From NCBI GenBank assembly GCA_049997955.1, contig JAEBDY010000004.1, positions 248,001-312,000 on the forward strand: a DNA stretch of 64,000 nucleotides, read 5' to 3'. The notes beneath the pieces were generated by a model. That model was not told the DNA's origin. It saw only the letters and a list, made by a program, of their open reading frames with translations, and searched no databases. The DNA is from Umezawaea sp049997955 (GTDB lineage Bacteria > Actinomycetota > Actinomycetes > Mycobacteriales > Pseudonocardiaceae). The stretch's first letter is position 1; every line of letters begins with the position of its first letter. A program made the translations under genes and the position numbers. Below are positions 41,664 to 50,445 of the stretch, in pieces.

Positions 41664-43376
41664 ATGATCGACCGGTCTGACGCCCCGTGGTGGACCTCGG
41701 CTGTCGTCTACCAGGTGTACCCGCGCAGCTTCGCGGACTCCTCGGGTGACGGGATAGGTGATCTGGTGGGTATCACCTCCCACCTCGACCACCTCCAGCG
41801 GCTCGGTGTCGACGTGGTCTGGCTGTCGCCGATCTACCTCTCCCCGCAGGCCGACAACGGCTACGACATCTCCGACTACCAGGCGGTCGACCCGGTCTTC
41901 GGCACGCTGGACGACTTCGACCGGCTCCTCGCGCAGGTGCACGAGCGGGGGATGCGGCTGGTCATGGACCTGGTCGTCAACCACAGCTCCGACGAGCACC
42001 CGTGGTTCGTCGAGTCCTGCTCCAGCAAGACCAACCCGAAGCGCGACTGGTACTGGTGGCGGCCTGGGCGGGACGGGTTCGCGGCGGGTGAGCCGGGGGC
42101 CGAGCCGACGAACTGGGAGTCGTTTTTCTCCGGCCCGACCTGGACGTTGGACGAGACCACGGGCGAGTACTACCTGCACCTGTTCGACCGCAAGCAGCCG
42201 GATCTCAACTGGGAGAACCCGGAAGTGCGGGCGGCCGTGCACGAGATGATGCGGTGGTGGCTCGACCGGGGTGTCGACGGGTTCCGGATGGACGTCATCA
42301 ACTTCATCTCCAAGGATCCCGCGTTGCCCGACGGTCCCACGACCGGCACCGGCGGTCTCGGGAACGGGTTCGCGCACTTCGCGACCGGGCCCCGCGTGCA
42401 CGAGTTCCTGCAGGAGATGCGCCGCGAGGTGTTCGCGGGCCGGGACGGGAGTTTCCTCACCGTCGGCGAGATGCCCGGCGTCACGTGGGAGGACGCGCGC
42501 CTGTTCACCGATCCCGCGCGGGGTGAGGTGGACATGGTGTTCCAGTTCGAGCACGTGTCGCTCGACCACGGGCCCGGCGGGAAGTTCGACCCCAAGCCGC
42601 TGGACCTGCGGGACCTCAAGGCGTCCCTCGGCCGCTGGCAGACCGCGCTCGGCGAGACCGGGTGGAACAGCCTGTACTGGAACAACCACGACCAGCCGCG
42701 CGTGGTGTCCCGGTTCGGCGACGGGTCCCGCGAGTCGGCGACCGCGCTGGCGACCGTGCTGCACCTGCACCGCGGCACCCCGTACATCTACCAGGGCGAG
42801 GAGCTGGGGATGACCAACGCCCCGTTCACCGGGGTGGACGACCTGCGGGACGTCGAGTCGCTCAACCACTTCCACCGCTCGGTGGCGGCGGGCCAGGACC
42901 CCGAGGCGGTGCTGGGGGCGCTGCGCACGATGGGTCGGGACAACGCCCGCACGCCCGTGCAGTGGACGGCGGGCCACGAGGCCGGGTTCACCGACGGCAC
43001 GCCGTGGATCGCGGTCAACCCCAACCACACCTGGCTCAACGCCGCCGCCCAGTACGACGACCCGCACTCGGTGTTCCACCACTACCGGCGGCTGATCGAG
43101 TTCCGCCACACCCGCCCCGTGGTCGCGCTGGGCGACTTCACCATGCTGCTGGCCGACCACCCGCACGTCTACGCCTACGAACGCCGCCTGGGCGACACCC
43201 GGCTGCTCGTCCTCGCCAACCTGCACGGCACCGAGCAGACCGTCGACCTCGCCCCCGAGTGGTCGGCCGCCGACGTCGTGCTCTCGAACACCGCAGGCCA
43301 CGCCTTGGACGGCGGTCGCGCGACCCTCCAGCCGTGGGCCGCGCTCGTGCTCGACCTGACCGGAGGGCAGCGATGA
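41664..43376 (+). CDS. GH13 alpha-glucosidase (oligo-1,6-glucosidase type)
   Basis: A 570-residue GH13 enzyme. Conserved regions: DLVVNHSSDEHPWF (I), GFRMDVINF with the nucleophile Asp (II), VGEMPG with the acid/base Glu (III) and NNHDQPR (IV). It would release glucose from maltose- or isomaltose-type oligosaccharides; no signal peptide, so cytoplasmic. The ATG at 41664 has AGGAG close upstream; a much longer open frame extends back through the repeat region but has no homology. Overlaps the alditol oxidase gene by 4 bp. Confidence 0.9.
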   Translation: MIDRSDAPWWTSAVVYQVYPRSFADSSGDGIGDLVGITSHLDHLQRLGVDVVWLSPIYLSPQADNGYDISDYQAVDPVFGTLDDFDRLLAQVHERGMRLVMDLVVNHSSDEHPWFVESCSSKTNPKRDWYWWRPGRDGFAAGEPGAEPTNWESFFSGPTWTLDETTGEYYLHLFDRKQPDLNWENPEVRAAVHEMMRWWLDRGVDGFRMDVINFISKDPALPDGPTTGTGGLGNGFAHFATGPRVHEFLQEMRREVFAGRDGSFLTVGEMPGVTWEDARLFTDPARGEVDMVFQFEHVSLDHGPGGKFDPKPLDLRDLKASLGRWQTALGETGWNSLYWNNHDQPRVVSRFGDGSRESATALATVLHLHRGTPYIYQGEELGMTNAPFTGVDDLRDVESLNHFHRSVAAGQDPEAVLGALRTMGRDNARTPVQWTAGHEAGFTDGTPWIAVNPNHTWLNAAAQYDDPHSVFHHYRRLIEFRHTRPVVALGDFTMLLADHPHVYAYERRLGDTRLLVLANLHGTEQTVDLAPEWSAADVVLSNTAGHALDGGRATLQPWAALVLDLTGGQR

Positions 43377-44608
43377 CGACCGGAGCGAGGAACTGGGCGG
43401 GCAACGTCGTCTTCTCGGCCGAACGGCTGGAGGCACCGACGTCCGTCGAGCGGGTGCGGGAGGTCGTCGCGGACAGCGCGAAGGTCCACGTGGTCGGCAC
43501 GGGCCACTCGTTCAGCCGGATCGCGGACACCACCGGAACGCTGATCTCGTTGCGGGACCTGCCGAACACCGTCGAGGTGTCCCCCGACCGGACCTCCGTC
43601 CGGGTCGCCGCCGGTCTGCGGCTCGCGGAGGTGGCGACCCGGCTGGACGCCGAGGGCCTGGCGCTGCACAACCTGCCGTCGCTGCCGCACATCACCGTCG
43701 CGGGCACGGTCGCCACGGCGACCCACGGGTCCGGCGACGGCAACGGCTCGCTGGCGAGCGCGGTCCGGTCGCTGGACCTGGTCACGGCCGACGGGACGCT
43801 GACCACGCTGTCCCGCGGCGACGACCGCTTCGACGGCGCGGTGGTGTCGTTCGGCGCGCTCGGCGTCGTCACGAGCCTCGACCTCGACGTGGTGCCCGCG
43901 TTCGACGTGGAGCAGCGGGTGCACGAGGAGCTGCCGTTCTCCGTGCTGGTCGAGCGGTCCGCCGAGCTGTTCGCGCAGGCGTACAGCGTGAGCGTGTTCA
44001 CCGACTGGCGCGACTCGTTCTCGCCGTGGGTCAAGCGCCGCACCTCGGACGCTCCTGCCGATCTGAGCTGGACCGGGGCGCGCGAGGCAACCGGGCAGCG
44101 GCACCCGATCCCCGGCGTGTCGGCGGAGTTCTGCACCCGGCAACTGGGTGAGGCCGGACCGTGGCACGCGCGGCTGCCGCACTTCCGGGCCGAGTTCACC
44201 CCGAGCGCGGGCGACGAGCTCCAGTCGGAGTACGTCGTGCCCCGCGCGGACTCGGCGGACGCGTTGCGCGCCCTCAAGGACCTGGGTTCGGTGATCTCCC
44301 CGGTGCTGCTGGTGTCGGAGATCCGCACGATCGCCGCCGACACCTACTGGCTGAGTCCCTTCCACAACAGGGCGGGCACGGCTTTCCACTTCACCTGGAC
44401 TCCGGACGCCCACGCGGTGCGGCCGGTGCTGGCGCTCATCGAGGAGGCGCTGGCGCCGTACTCCGTCCGACCGCACTGGGGGAAGCTGCACGAGGTGGTC
44501 CCCGCCGACCGGTACGAGCACTGGTCCCGGTTCGCCCGCCTGCGCGACGAGGTCGATCCCGCCAGGAAGTTCCGCAACGAAGTGGTCGACCACTTCTTCC
44601 CGAGGTGA
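43373..44608 (+). CDS. FAD-dependent alditol oxidase (AldO-like, VAO family)
   Basis: A 411-residue VAO-family flavoenzyme. RNWAGNVVFSAERLEAP opens the FAD domain; HVVGTGHSFSRIADT carries the histidine that binds FAD covalently in AldO, and ATATHGSGDGNGSLA follows. AldO from Streptomyces oxidises xylitol and sorbitol with O2, giving the aldose and H2O2; the length matches. ATG overlaps the alpha-glucosidase stop (ATGA), so both are made from one message, suggesting a joint role in sugar or polyol use. Confidence 0.87.
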   Translation: MTTGARNWAGNVVFSAERLEAPTSVERVREVVADSAKVHVVGTGHSFSRIADTTGTLISLRDLPNTVEVSPDRTSVRVAAGLRLAEVATRLDAEGLALHNLPSLPHITVAGTVATATHGSGDGNGSLASAVRSLDLVTADGTLTTLSRGDDRFDGAVVSFGALGVVTSLDLDVVPAFDVEQRVHEELPFSVLVERSAELFAQAYSVSVFTDWRDSFSPWVKRRTSDAPADLSWTGAREATGQRHPIPGVSAEFCTRQLGEAGPWHARLPHFRAEFTPSAGDELQSEYVVPRADSADALRALKDLGSVISPVLLVSEIRTIAADTYWLSPFHNRAGTAFHFTWTPDAHAVRPVLALIEEALAPYSVRPHWGKLHEVVPADRYEHWSRFARLRDEVDPARKFRNEVVDHFFPR

Positions 44609-44629
44609 GTTTTCCGCCATCATCGACGC

Positions 44630-45811
44630 ATGGCCTCGAAGATGTCGTGGCGCCACCACTCGACCGATTCCGCCCCTGTCACGGTTTACTGGTTCACCGA
44701 CGAGCCCGACTGGCGGACGGGCCACGTGCGGAAAGCCTTGGGCGACACCGTGTCCAGACATCCGGTCAACCCACCGGCGACGGCGGACGAGATCACCGGG
44801 TGGGCCGCGGCGGCGACCGCGTACGTCGACGAGGTCGCCGCGGCGAAGGCCGAGCTGGGCCGAACGGACGCGCGGACGCTGAGGTGGCGCCGCACGCCGC
44901 TGGTGCGCCGCTGGGCCCGCGCGAGGTTCGACAGGGCCACCGCGTCCTTTGTGGACCGGGTTCGGGCCGCGACGGCGCTCTACCAGCCGGTGCGCGACGT
45001 GATCGACGGACGACTCGCGGAGCAGGAGGTGGCCCGGCGGCGCGGGTCCGAGGAGCAGCGCAGGCGGCGGGCCCGCGCGTGGAGCGTGGCCGAGGGCCGT
45101 TTCCAGGCGTGGCGACGACGGCAGGCGGTCGCCGACCGGGAGCTGCCCGGCGGGCGGACGCCCCGGCAACTGGCCGCCGACGACGTCACCCCGACCGCGT
45201 GGCCGCCGGAGGTCGTGGCGGCGGTCGGCGACGTCGACACGTGGTGGGCGGGCGTGCGGGCCTCGGTCGCCAACACCCGCGCCCGCGAGTCGGCCGTGCG
45301 GCAGGTGGTGGAGGCGATCACCGCGACCACCGCGGCGCTGGACGACGCGGGCAGACCCGGCATCCGGTGGATCCAGGACGAGCCCCGCGACGCCGTGGAG
45401 GGCTGGTGGGTCGAGTTCTCCTGGTCCGGACTACCGGGCGTCCAGCGGCTGAAGAGGCCGCCCGACGTCCCGGTCGACCACCTCTGGCGCGGCGACTGGC
45501 ACTACGACCTGCACCTGCCGGACCGCCGGGTCCTCACCCCCGGCAGGCGGGGCGGGTACGAGTTCGCGTCCGTCACCAGCACCGAGATCGGCAACGCCAC
45601 CCGGCGCTGCTCGTGGTCGACGCGGGGCGTGCGGGAGTTCGCCGACACCCTGTTCCCGGACCGGGTCTCCTACCACCAGCCGTACGGGTACGACGCCGAG
45701 GACGTCGCGATCCCGATGACCGACCACGCCGACCCGGCCGACTTCGTGCCGTACGTCGAGGCCGTCGCCCAGCGCGCGGTGGCCGCCTTCCGCGCGCTGG
45801 CTCCGGAGTAG
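44630..45811 (+). CDS. Hypothetical protein, basic helical middle region
   Basis: A 393-residue protein I do not recognise. Residues ~45-190 are helix-prone and rich in Arg, Ala and Glu (EQEVARRRGSEEQRRRRARA), possibly a coiled coil; the C-terminal ~130 residues are mixed and contain several tryptophans (WRGDWHYDLHLP). No signal peptide or membrane segment. It starts 21 bp after the alditol oxidase gene without a clear ribosome site; codon usage matches its neighbours. Confidence 0.75.
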   Translation: MASKMSWRHHSTDSAPVTVYWFTDEPDWRTGHVRKALGDTVSRHPVNPPATADEITGWAAAATAYVDEVAAAKAELGRTDARTLRWRRTPLVRRWARARFDRATASFVDRVRAATALYQPVRDVIDGRLAEQEVARRRGSEEQRRRRARAWSVAEGRFQAWRRRQAVADRELPGGRTPRQLAADDVTPTAWPPEVVAAVGDVDTWWAGVRASVANTRARESAVRQVVEAITATTAALDDAGRPGIRWIQDEPRDAVEGWWVEFSWSGLPGVQRLKRPPDVPVDHLWRGDWHYDLHLPDRRVLTPGRRGGYEFASVTSTEIGNATRRCSWSTRGVREFADTLFPDRVSYHQPYGYDAEDVAIPMTDHADPADFVPYVEAVAQRAVAAFRALAPE

Positions 45812-45827
45812 GGGCGCTACCCGCTCG

Positions 45828-46826
45828 TCACGAGTTCGCCCACGCGTCGCGCAGGACGGCCGGGTAGCGGTCGCCGTAGGCGCCGTGCGGCAGGATCTCG
45901 CGGACCAGGTCCAGATCCGCCCCGGTGAGCACCAGGTCGGCCGCACCGACGTTCTCGGCCAGCCGGGTCGTGCTGCGGGTGCCGGGGATCGGCACGACGT
46001 GCTCGTCCTGCGCGAGCAGCCACGCCAGCGCCAGCTGCGTCACGGTGACGCCCTTGGACGCCGCCAGCTCGGTCAGCCGGGCGATGGCGGCGACGTTGGC
46101 CGTGTAGTTGTCGCCCTGCCACCGCGCGTCGGTCCGGCGCATGTCGCCCTCGGGGTACTCCGCCCCCGGCTTCACGGCGGACGTGAGGAAACCGCGGCCG
46201 AGCGGCGAGTACGGCACGAAGCCGATGCCCAGGTCGCGCACCAGCGGCAGGACGTCGTCCTCCACGTCGCGCTCGAAGATCGAGTACTCGGTCTGCAGGA
46301 CCGACACCGGGTGCACGGCGTGCGCGCGGCGGATGTTCTCCGGACCGGCCTCCGACAGCCCGAAGTAGCGGACCTTGCCCGCGGCCACGAGGTCGCCGAC
46401 GGCTCCGGCCACGTCCTCGATCGGCACGGCCGGGTCGACGCGGTGCTGGTAGAGCACGTCGATGTGGTCGGTGCGGAGGTGGCGCAGGCTGTTCTCGGCC
46501 ACCTCGCGGATGTGCTCGGGCCTGCTGTCCAGCGCGACCCCGAGTTTCGCGGGGTCGCTGAGGTCGAAGCCGAACTTGGTCGCCAGCACGACCTCGTCGC
46601 GGAAGCCCTCGACCGCCTCCCCGACCAGCGCCTCGTTGGTGCCCTTGCCGAGGCCGTACAGCTCGGCGGTGTCGAAGAAGGTCACGCCGAGCTCGTGCGC
46701 GCGGCGGATCGTGGCGATGCTGTCGGCCGGGTCGCCTCCGGGGCCGTAGGCCATGGTCATGCCCATCGTGCCCAGTCCCAACGCCGAAACGGTCAGGCCC
46801 TGCGCACCGAGAGTTCGTTTCTCCAT
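45828..46826 (-). CDS. Aldo/keto reductase
   Basis: A 332-residue AKR: catalytic Tyr in DTAELYG, Lys in ATKFGFD and His in LYQHRVD; the NADPH-binding C-terminal segment IPGTRSTTRLAENVGA is present. Acts on an unknown carbonyl compound. ATG at 46826. Divergent from an MmyB-type regulator 103 bp away that probably controls it. Convergent with the hypothetical gene, 16 bp apart. Confidence 0.9.
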   Translation of the reverse strand: MEKRTLGAQGLTVSALGLGTMGMTMAYGPGGDPADSIATIRRAHELGVTFFDTAELYGLGKGTNEALVGEAVEGFRDEVVLATKFGFDLSDPAKLGVALDSRPEHIREVAENSLRHLRTDHIDVLYQHRVDPAVPIEDVAGAVGDLVAAGKVRYFGLSEAGPENIRRAHAVHPVSVLQTEYSIFERDVEDDVLPLVRDLGIGFVPYSPLGRGFLTSAVKPGAEYPEGDMRRTDARWQGDNYTANVAAIARLTELAASKGVTVTQLALAWLLAQDEHVVPIPGTRSTTRLAENVGAADLVLTGADLDLVREILPHGAYGDRYPAVLRDAWANS

Positions 46827-46928
46827 GGGTTCCACCCTGCGGGGTCGCCAGGCCGCCCGCCAGTGCGCGTCGAACCTGGGCACGGCGTGACCAGGCAGGT
46901 CGGCCGTCGGCTTCGTAGAGTGGACGGC

Positions 46929-47771
46929 GTGGCACAGGACAGGGCCGAGCTGGGCGCGTTCCTCCGCTCGCGGCGCGACGGGTTGACCCCCGCGCAGGCG
47001 GGCATCGAGCCGTTCCCCGGCCCGCGGCGGGTGCCGGGCCTCCGCAAGGAGGAACTGGCGGTGCTCGCGGGCCTGAGCCCGGACTACTACAGCAGGCTGG
47101 AACAGGGCCGCCAGCCGAACATCTCGACCGCCGTGCTCGACGCCCTGGCCAGGGCGTTGCGGCTGTCCGAGGTCGAGCACGCGCACCTGGTCGACCTGGC
47201 CGAGCCCACGGCCCGGCGGCGCGCGACCACGGTCGTGCCGGTCCAGCGGGCCGATCCGGGGCTGCTGCGGCTGATGGCGGCCCTGGACCACCTGCCGGTC
47301 CTGCTGCTGGGACAGCGCACCGACGTGCTGGCGAGCAACGCGCTGCTGAGCGCGGTGCAGCGGGAGTTCCCGCCCGGCTCGTCACTGGCCCGCTTCCTGT
47401 TCCTCGACCCGCTCGCGCGGGAGCGGATCGTCAACTGGTCGTACTTCGCGTCGAACACGGTGGCCACGCTGCGCCGGGAGGCCGCGCGCAGGCCGCAGGA
47501 CGGCAAGCTCAAGGCACTGATCGACGAGCTGCGGGCCGCCGACCCCGACGTGGCCCGCTGGTGGGACGACCACCAGGTGCGCGACTACGCGTCGGTGGCG
47601 AAGCTGATCCGCCACCCCGTCGGCGGCGACCTGTCGTTCGACATCGAGATCGTGTCCGCGCCGCAGGAGCCGGACCAGCAGTTGATCGTCTACACGGTGC
47701 AGCCCGACTCCCCCACCGCGAAGGTGCTGCCCCTGCTCGCCAGCTGGCAGCGAAACGTTCGCGTTTCGTAA
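46929..47771 (+). CDS. XRE-family regulator with MmyB-type ligand domain
   Basis: A 280-residue protein: HTH (LRKEELAVLAGLSPDYYSRL followed by EQGRQPNISTAVLD) and an MmyB-like C-terminal sensor domain (LLLGQRTDVLASNAL, WSYFASNTVATLR, DLSFDIEIVSAPQ). GTG at 46929; TAGAGT ends 7 nt upstream and no ribosome site is present, suggesting leaderless translation. Divergent from the aldo/keto reductase gene, its likely target. Confidence 0.88.
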   Translation: MAQDRAELGAFLRSRRDGLTPAQAGIEPFPGPRRVPGLRKEELAVLAGLSPDYYSRLEQGRQPNISTAVLDALARALRLSEVEHAHLVDLAEPTARRRATTVVPVQRADPGLLRLMAALDHLPVLLLGQRTDVLASNALLSAVQREFPPGSSLARFLFLDPLARERIVNWSYFASNTVATLRREAARRPQDGKLKALIDELRAADPDVARWWDDHQVRDYASVAKLIRHPVGGDLSFDIEIVSAPQEPDQQLIVYTVQPDSPTAKVLPLLASWQRNVRVS

Positions 47772-47793
47772 CCCCTACTCGCCACACGTCCAC

Positions 47794-47837
47794 TTGACAC
47801 GGACGTCCTCGGTCACGACTCTGTGAGAGCGCTTCCA
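47794..47837 (+). promoter_or_regulatory. Promoter and CebR-like operator of the GH64 gene
   Basis: TTGACA (47794-47799), 17-bp spacer, GACTCT (47817-47822), then TGAGAGCGCTTCCA (47824-47837). The last matches 12 of 14 positions of the palindrome TGGGAGCGCTCCCA bound by CebR-type LacI regulators of glucan use, and lies at the expected transcription start. Confidence 0.55.
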
Positions 47838-47942
47838 CCGATGGCGGTCGGCGATGGCGCACACCCTTTCCGCGTCTCCCGGCGGTTGCCCCTCCGCTCC
47901 ACCGGGAGGCGGTTTCCCTGCCTGCGGAACCGAGGAGATCCC

Positions 47943-49532
47943 TTGCGCACCACAACGAAGTGGTTGAGCGCGCTCACAGCGCTCGCCGTCGCGACATCAG
48001 TCGCGCTCACCTCCACACCGGCAGCGGCCATCGGGCCCGACCTGCTGCCGCTCACCGTCACCAACAACAGCGGCCGTTCCGACGCCGTGTACCTGTACGT
48101 CCTGGGCACCGACATCCGCAACGGCCGACTCGGCTACGTCAACCAGGGCGGCGGCTTCTCACCGTGGCCCGCGGGCTCCCTCCCGCCCTCCCCCGCTCCG
48201 GACGTGTCCATCGCCGGACCCGGCAACGGCGGCAACGTCACCCTGCGCGTGCCGCGGTTCATCTCCGGCCGCGTCTACATGTCGTTCGGCGAGAAGCTGA
48301 AGCTCTCACTGACCCCGGACGGCTTCGTCCAGCCCGCGCCGTGGGCGGGTGACGGGAACAAGGACATCCTGTTCGACTGGAGCGAGTTCACCTACAACGA
48401 CGCAGGTCTCTGGCTCAACAGCTCCCAGGTCGACCAGTTCGCCGTGCCGCACGCGGTCACCGTGACCGGCGCGAGCGGCGCCACCAAGCGGACCGGCGAC
48501 CTGGTGAACAACGGCCGCGACGCCGTGATCAACGCCGTCCGCAACCAGGCGGGCTTCGGCAACTCGGTCGTGACCCGGTCCGACGGCACCGTGCTGCGCG
48601 TGCTCGCGCCCAGCAAGGCGGCGGGAGCGGGACTGATGGACGCCAACTACCTGGCGCCCTACATCGACCAGGCGTGGGGGGCGTACGCGAGCAAGACGCT
48701 CACCGTCGTGCCGTTCGGCGACCAGCCGAACATCCGGTACTCCGGCCGCACGTCCGGCAACACGATGACCTTCACCAACAGCTCCGGCCAGCAGGTGGCG
48801 TCGTTCCAGAAGCCCACCACGGCGCACGTGTGGGGCTGCGACGGCAACCTGCACGCCCCGAACGACCAGGTGGTCGGCCCAATCGCCCGCACGCTGTGCG
48901 CGGCGCTGCACCGCTCCACCCTCGGCCGGATCGACACCCAGCCCAGCGGCGGGCCCGCCGACTTCTACCAGGGCACGCTGACCGACCACTACTCGCGGAT
49001 CATCCACCAGAACATGGTGGACGGTAAGGCCTACGGGTTCGCGTTCGACGACGTGCAGGCCCAGGAGTCACTGGTGCACGACGGCGACCCGCGCGCCGCG
49101 GGCATCGTCCTGACCCCGTTCGGCGCCGGGGGCGGCAACCCGCAGCCCACCGGCAACCGGATCGTCAGCGACTGGCACGGCAAGTGCGTCGACGTGCCGA
49201 ACTGGAACTTCAACGACGGCCAGCGCCTGGTCGTGTGGAACTGCACGGACGGCACGAACCAGAAGTGGCAGTTCACCGGTGGCACCCTGCGCACCGAGAA
49301 CAACAAGTGCATGGACGTGGCGTGGGGCGCGGTCACCAACGGCGCTGCCATCCAGATCGCCACGTGCAGCGGCAACGCGGCCCAGCAGTTCGTGCTGAGC
49401 GCGGCGGGCGACCTGGTGAACCCGCAGGCCAACAAGTGCGTCGACATCGCCGAGTGGAACCCGAACAACGACGCCGTCCTGCACCTCTGGGACTGCGTCG
49501 GCGGCGCCAACCAGAAGTGGCACCGCGGCTGA
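47943..49532 (+). CDS. Secreted GH64 beta-1,3-glucanase with ricin-type lectin domain
   Basis: A 529-residue secreted enzyme. The TTG at 47943 is chosen because GAGGAG lies 5 nt upstream and a signal peptide follows at once (LSALTALAVATSVALTSTP, cleavage near AAA-IG). Residues ~35-395 match the GH64/thaumatin-like beta-1,3-glucanase fold (LPLTVTNNSGRSDAVYLYVL, VPRFISGRVYMSFG, YAFAFDDVQAQESL-like block near 365). The last ~130 residues are a beta-trefoil with QxW-type repeats (GTNQKWQF, GNAAQQFVL, GANQKWHRG). It attacks fungal or plant beta-1,3-glucan. Likely under CebR-type control. Confidence 0.88.
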   Translation: MRTTTKWLSALTALAVATSVALTSTPAAAIGPDLLPLTVTNNSGRSDAVYLYVLGTDIRNGRLGYVNQGGGFSPWPAGSLPPSPAPDVSIAGPGNGGNVTLRVPRFISGRVYMSFGEKLKLSLTPDGFVQPAPWAGDGNKDILFDWSEFTYNDAGLWLNSSQVDQFAVPHAVTVTGASGATKRTGDLVNNGRDAVINAVRNQAGFGNSVVTRSDGTVLRVLAPSKAAGAGLMDANYLAPYIDQAWGAYASKTLTVVPFGDQPNIRYSGRTSGNTMTFTNSSGQQVASFQKPTTAHVWGCDGNLHAPNDQVVGPIARTLCAALHRSTLGRIDTQPSGGPADFYQGTLTDHYSRIIHQNMVDGKAYGFAFDDVQAQESLVHDGDPRAAGIVLTPFGAGGGNPQPTGNRIVSDWHGKCVDVPNWNFNDGQRLVVWNCTDGTNQKWQFTGGTLRTENNKCMDVAWGAVTNGAAIQIATCSGNAAQQFVLSAAGDLVNPQANKCVDIAEWNPNNDAVLHLWDCVGGANQKWHRG

Positions 49533-49572
49533 TCCCGTGAGGGGGTCGGGCGACCGGCCCCCTCGTTCCAGC

Positions 49573-49618
49573 CCGACCCGCGTCACGTTCGGGGGTTCCC
49601 GAGCGTGACGCGGGTCGG
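49573..49618. terminator. Bidirectional hairpin terminator
   Basis: 21-nt arms (CCGACCCGCGTCACG... / ...CGTGACGCGGGTCGG) with one G-T-type mismatch and a GGTT tetraloop, between the convergent GH64 and TetR genes. A shorter GAGGGGG/CCCCCTC stem precedes it. Confidence 0.8.
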
Positions 49619-49637
49619 CGGAAGCGCCCCACGCGGA

Positions 49638-50216
49638 TCAGGTGCTGCGAATGCCCGCGCAGAGCACCCGCAGGTACAGGTCGGCGAGCGCGGCGTTGTC
49701 GCCGTCGGCGATGTTCGCCGCGTACCCGACCCCGCACATCAGCCGCCGCAGGTCCGCGGCGTCGAGGTCCTCCCGGACCACTCCCGCGGCACGGGCCGCG
49801 CGCAGGAGTTCCTGGACGGTCGACTCCAGTTCCGCCTTGGCGGCCGAGGTGTCGGGGTGGGTGTCGAAGGCCGTCGCGAGCACCTCGCGGATCTCGGCGT
49901 ACTCGATCTCCAGCCGCACCTGCTCCCGCAGCACCATCTCGATCGCGGTCCACGGGTCCGGTTCGACGGCGGCCCGCCGGGTCACGTCGAGCAGTTCCTC
50001 GAACCGCAGCACGGCGAGCGCCTCGACCAGTACCTGGCTGGTGGCGAAGTGCCGGTAGACGGTGCCGACCCCGACCCCCGCTCGACGGGCGAGGTCGTTG
50101 AGCTGCACCGGAGGCCCGCTCTCGGCGAGCACCAGCCTGGCCTCTTCGAGCAGGCGGGCGCGGATGCGCAGGGAGTCCGCCCTGCGCGGCGGTTCGGGCA
50201 CTCGACCGGACGGCAC
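49638..50216 (-). CDS. TetR-family regulator
   Basis: A 192-residue TetR protein; HTH VQLNDLARRAGVGVGTVYRH followed by FATSQVLVEAL, then a SACE_7040-type helical domain. The GTG at 50216 lies 6 nt after TAGCAT (complement of 50223-50228), a leaderless pattern. Two GGAT-N5-ATCC palindromes lie between it and a truncated divergent gene. The regulator looks intact although its neighbour is destroyed. Confidence 0.88.
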   Translation of the reverse strand: MPSGRVPEPPRRADSLRIRARLLEEARLVLAESGPPVQLNDLARRAGVGVGTVYRHFATSQVLVEALAVLRFEELLDVTRRAAVEPDPWTAIEMVLREQVRLEIEYAEIREVLATAFDTHPDTSAAKAELESTVQELLRAARAAGVVREDLDAADLRRLMCGVGYAANIADGDNAALADLYLRVLCAGIRST

Positions 50217-50253
50217 GACCCCATGCTACCGGGAACGGATAACCCAACCTAAA

Positions 50254-50266
50254 GGATGAACCATCC
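50254..50266. promoter_or_regulatory. TetR operator, copy 1
   Basis: GGATGAACCATCC (GGAT-N5-ATCC), 38 bp from the tetR start. Confidence 0.5.
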
Positions 50267-50295
50267 GAAGGGGGTGCTACGGTTCGAATTGGACC

Positions 50296-50308
50296 GGATG
50301 AAGTATCC
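50296..50308. promoter_or_regulatory. TetR operator, copy 2
   Basis: GGATGAAGTATCC, the same arms 42 bp away (four helical turns), flanked by C and G to give CGGAT...ATCCG. It precedes the ribosome site of the 18-codon remnant. Confidence 0.5.
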
Positions 50309-50332
50309 GTTCAGCTTCCGAAGGAGAACCCG

Positions 50333-50389
50333 ATGCCCCACGACGTGACCGGCGTCCCGCACCTCCCGCCGGGTTTCACCGACCGGTAA
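50333..50389 (+). pseudogene. 18-codon remnant of an alpha/beta hydrolase-like gene
   Basis: AAGGAG lies 7 nt before an ATG that opens MPHDVTGVPHLPPGFTDR, then a stop. LPHLPPGFTD followed by F is the usual opening of epoxide-hydrolase-like alpha/beta hydrolases. The body is absent: the downstream bases to 50445 are too short and show no homology. Promoter, operators and ribosome site are intact, so a deletion removed the gene after codon 18. Confidence 0.5.
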
Positions 50390-50445
50390 GGCCACGTCGC
50401 CCACGGCGATCCCGCTGAAGGCGCTGCTCGCCGTCCTGCGGTAGC

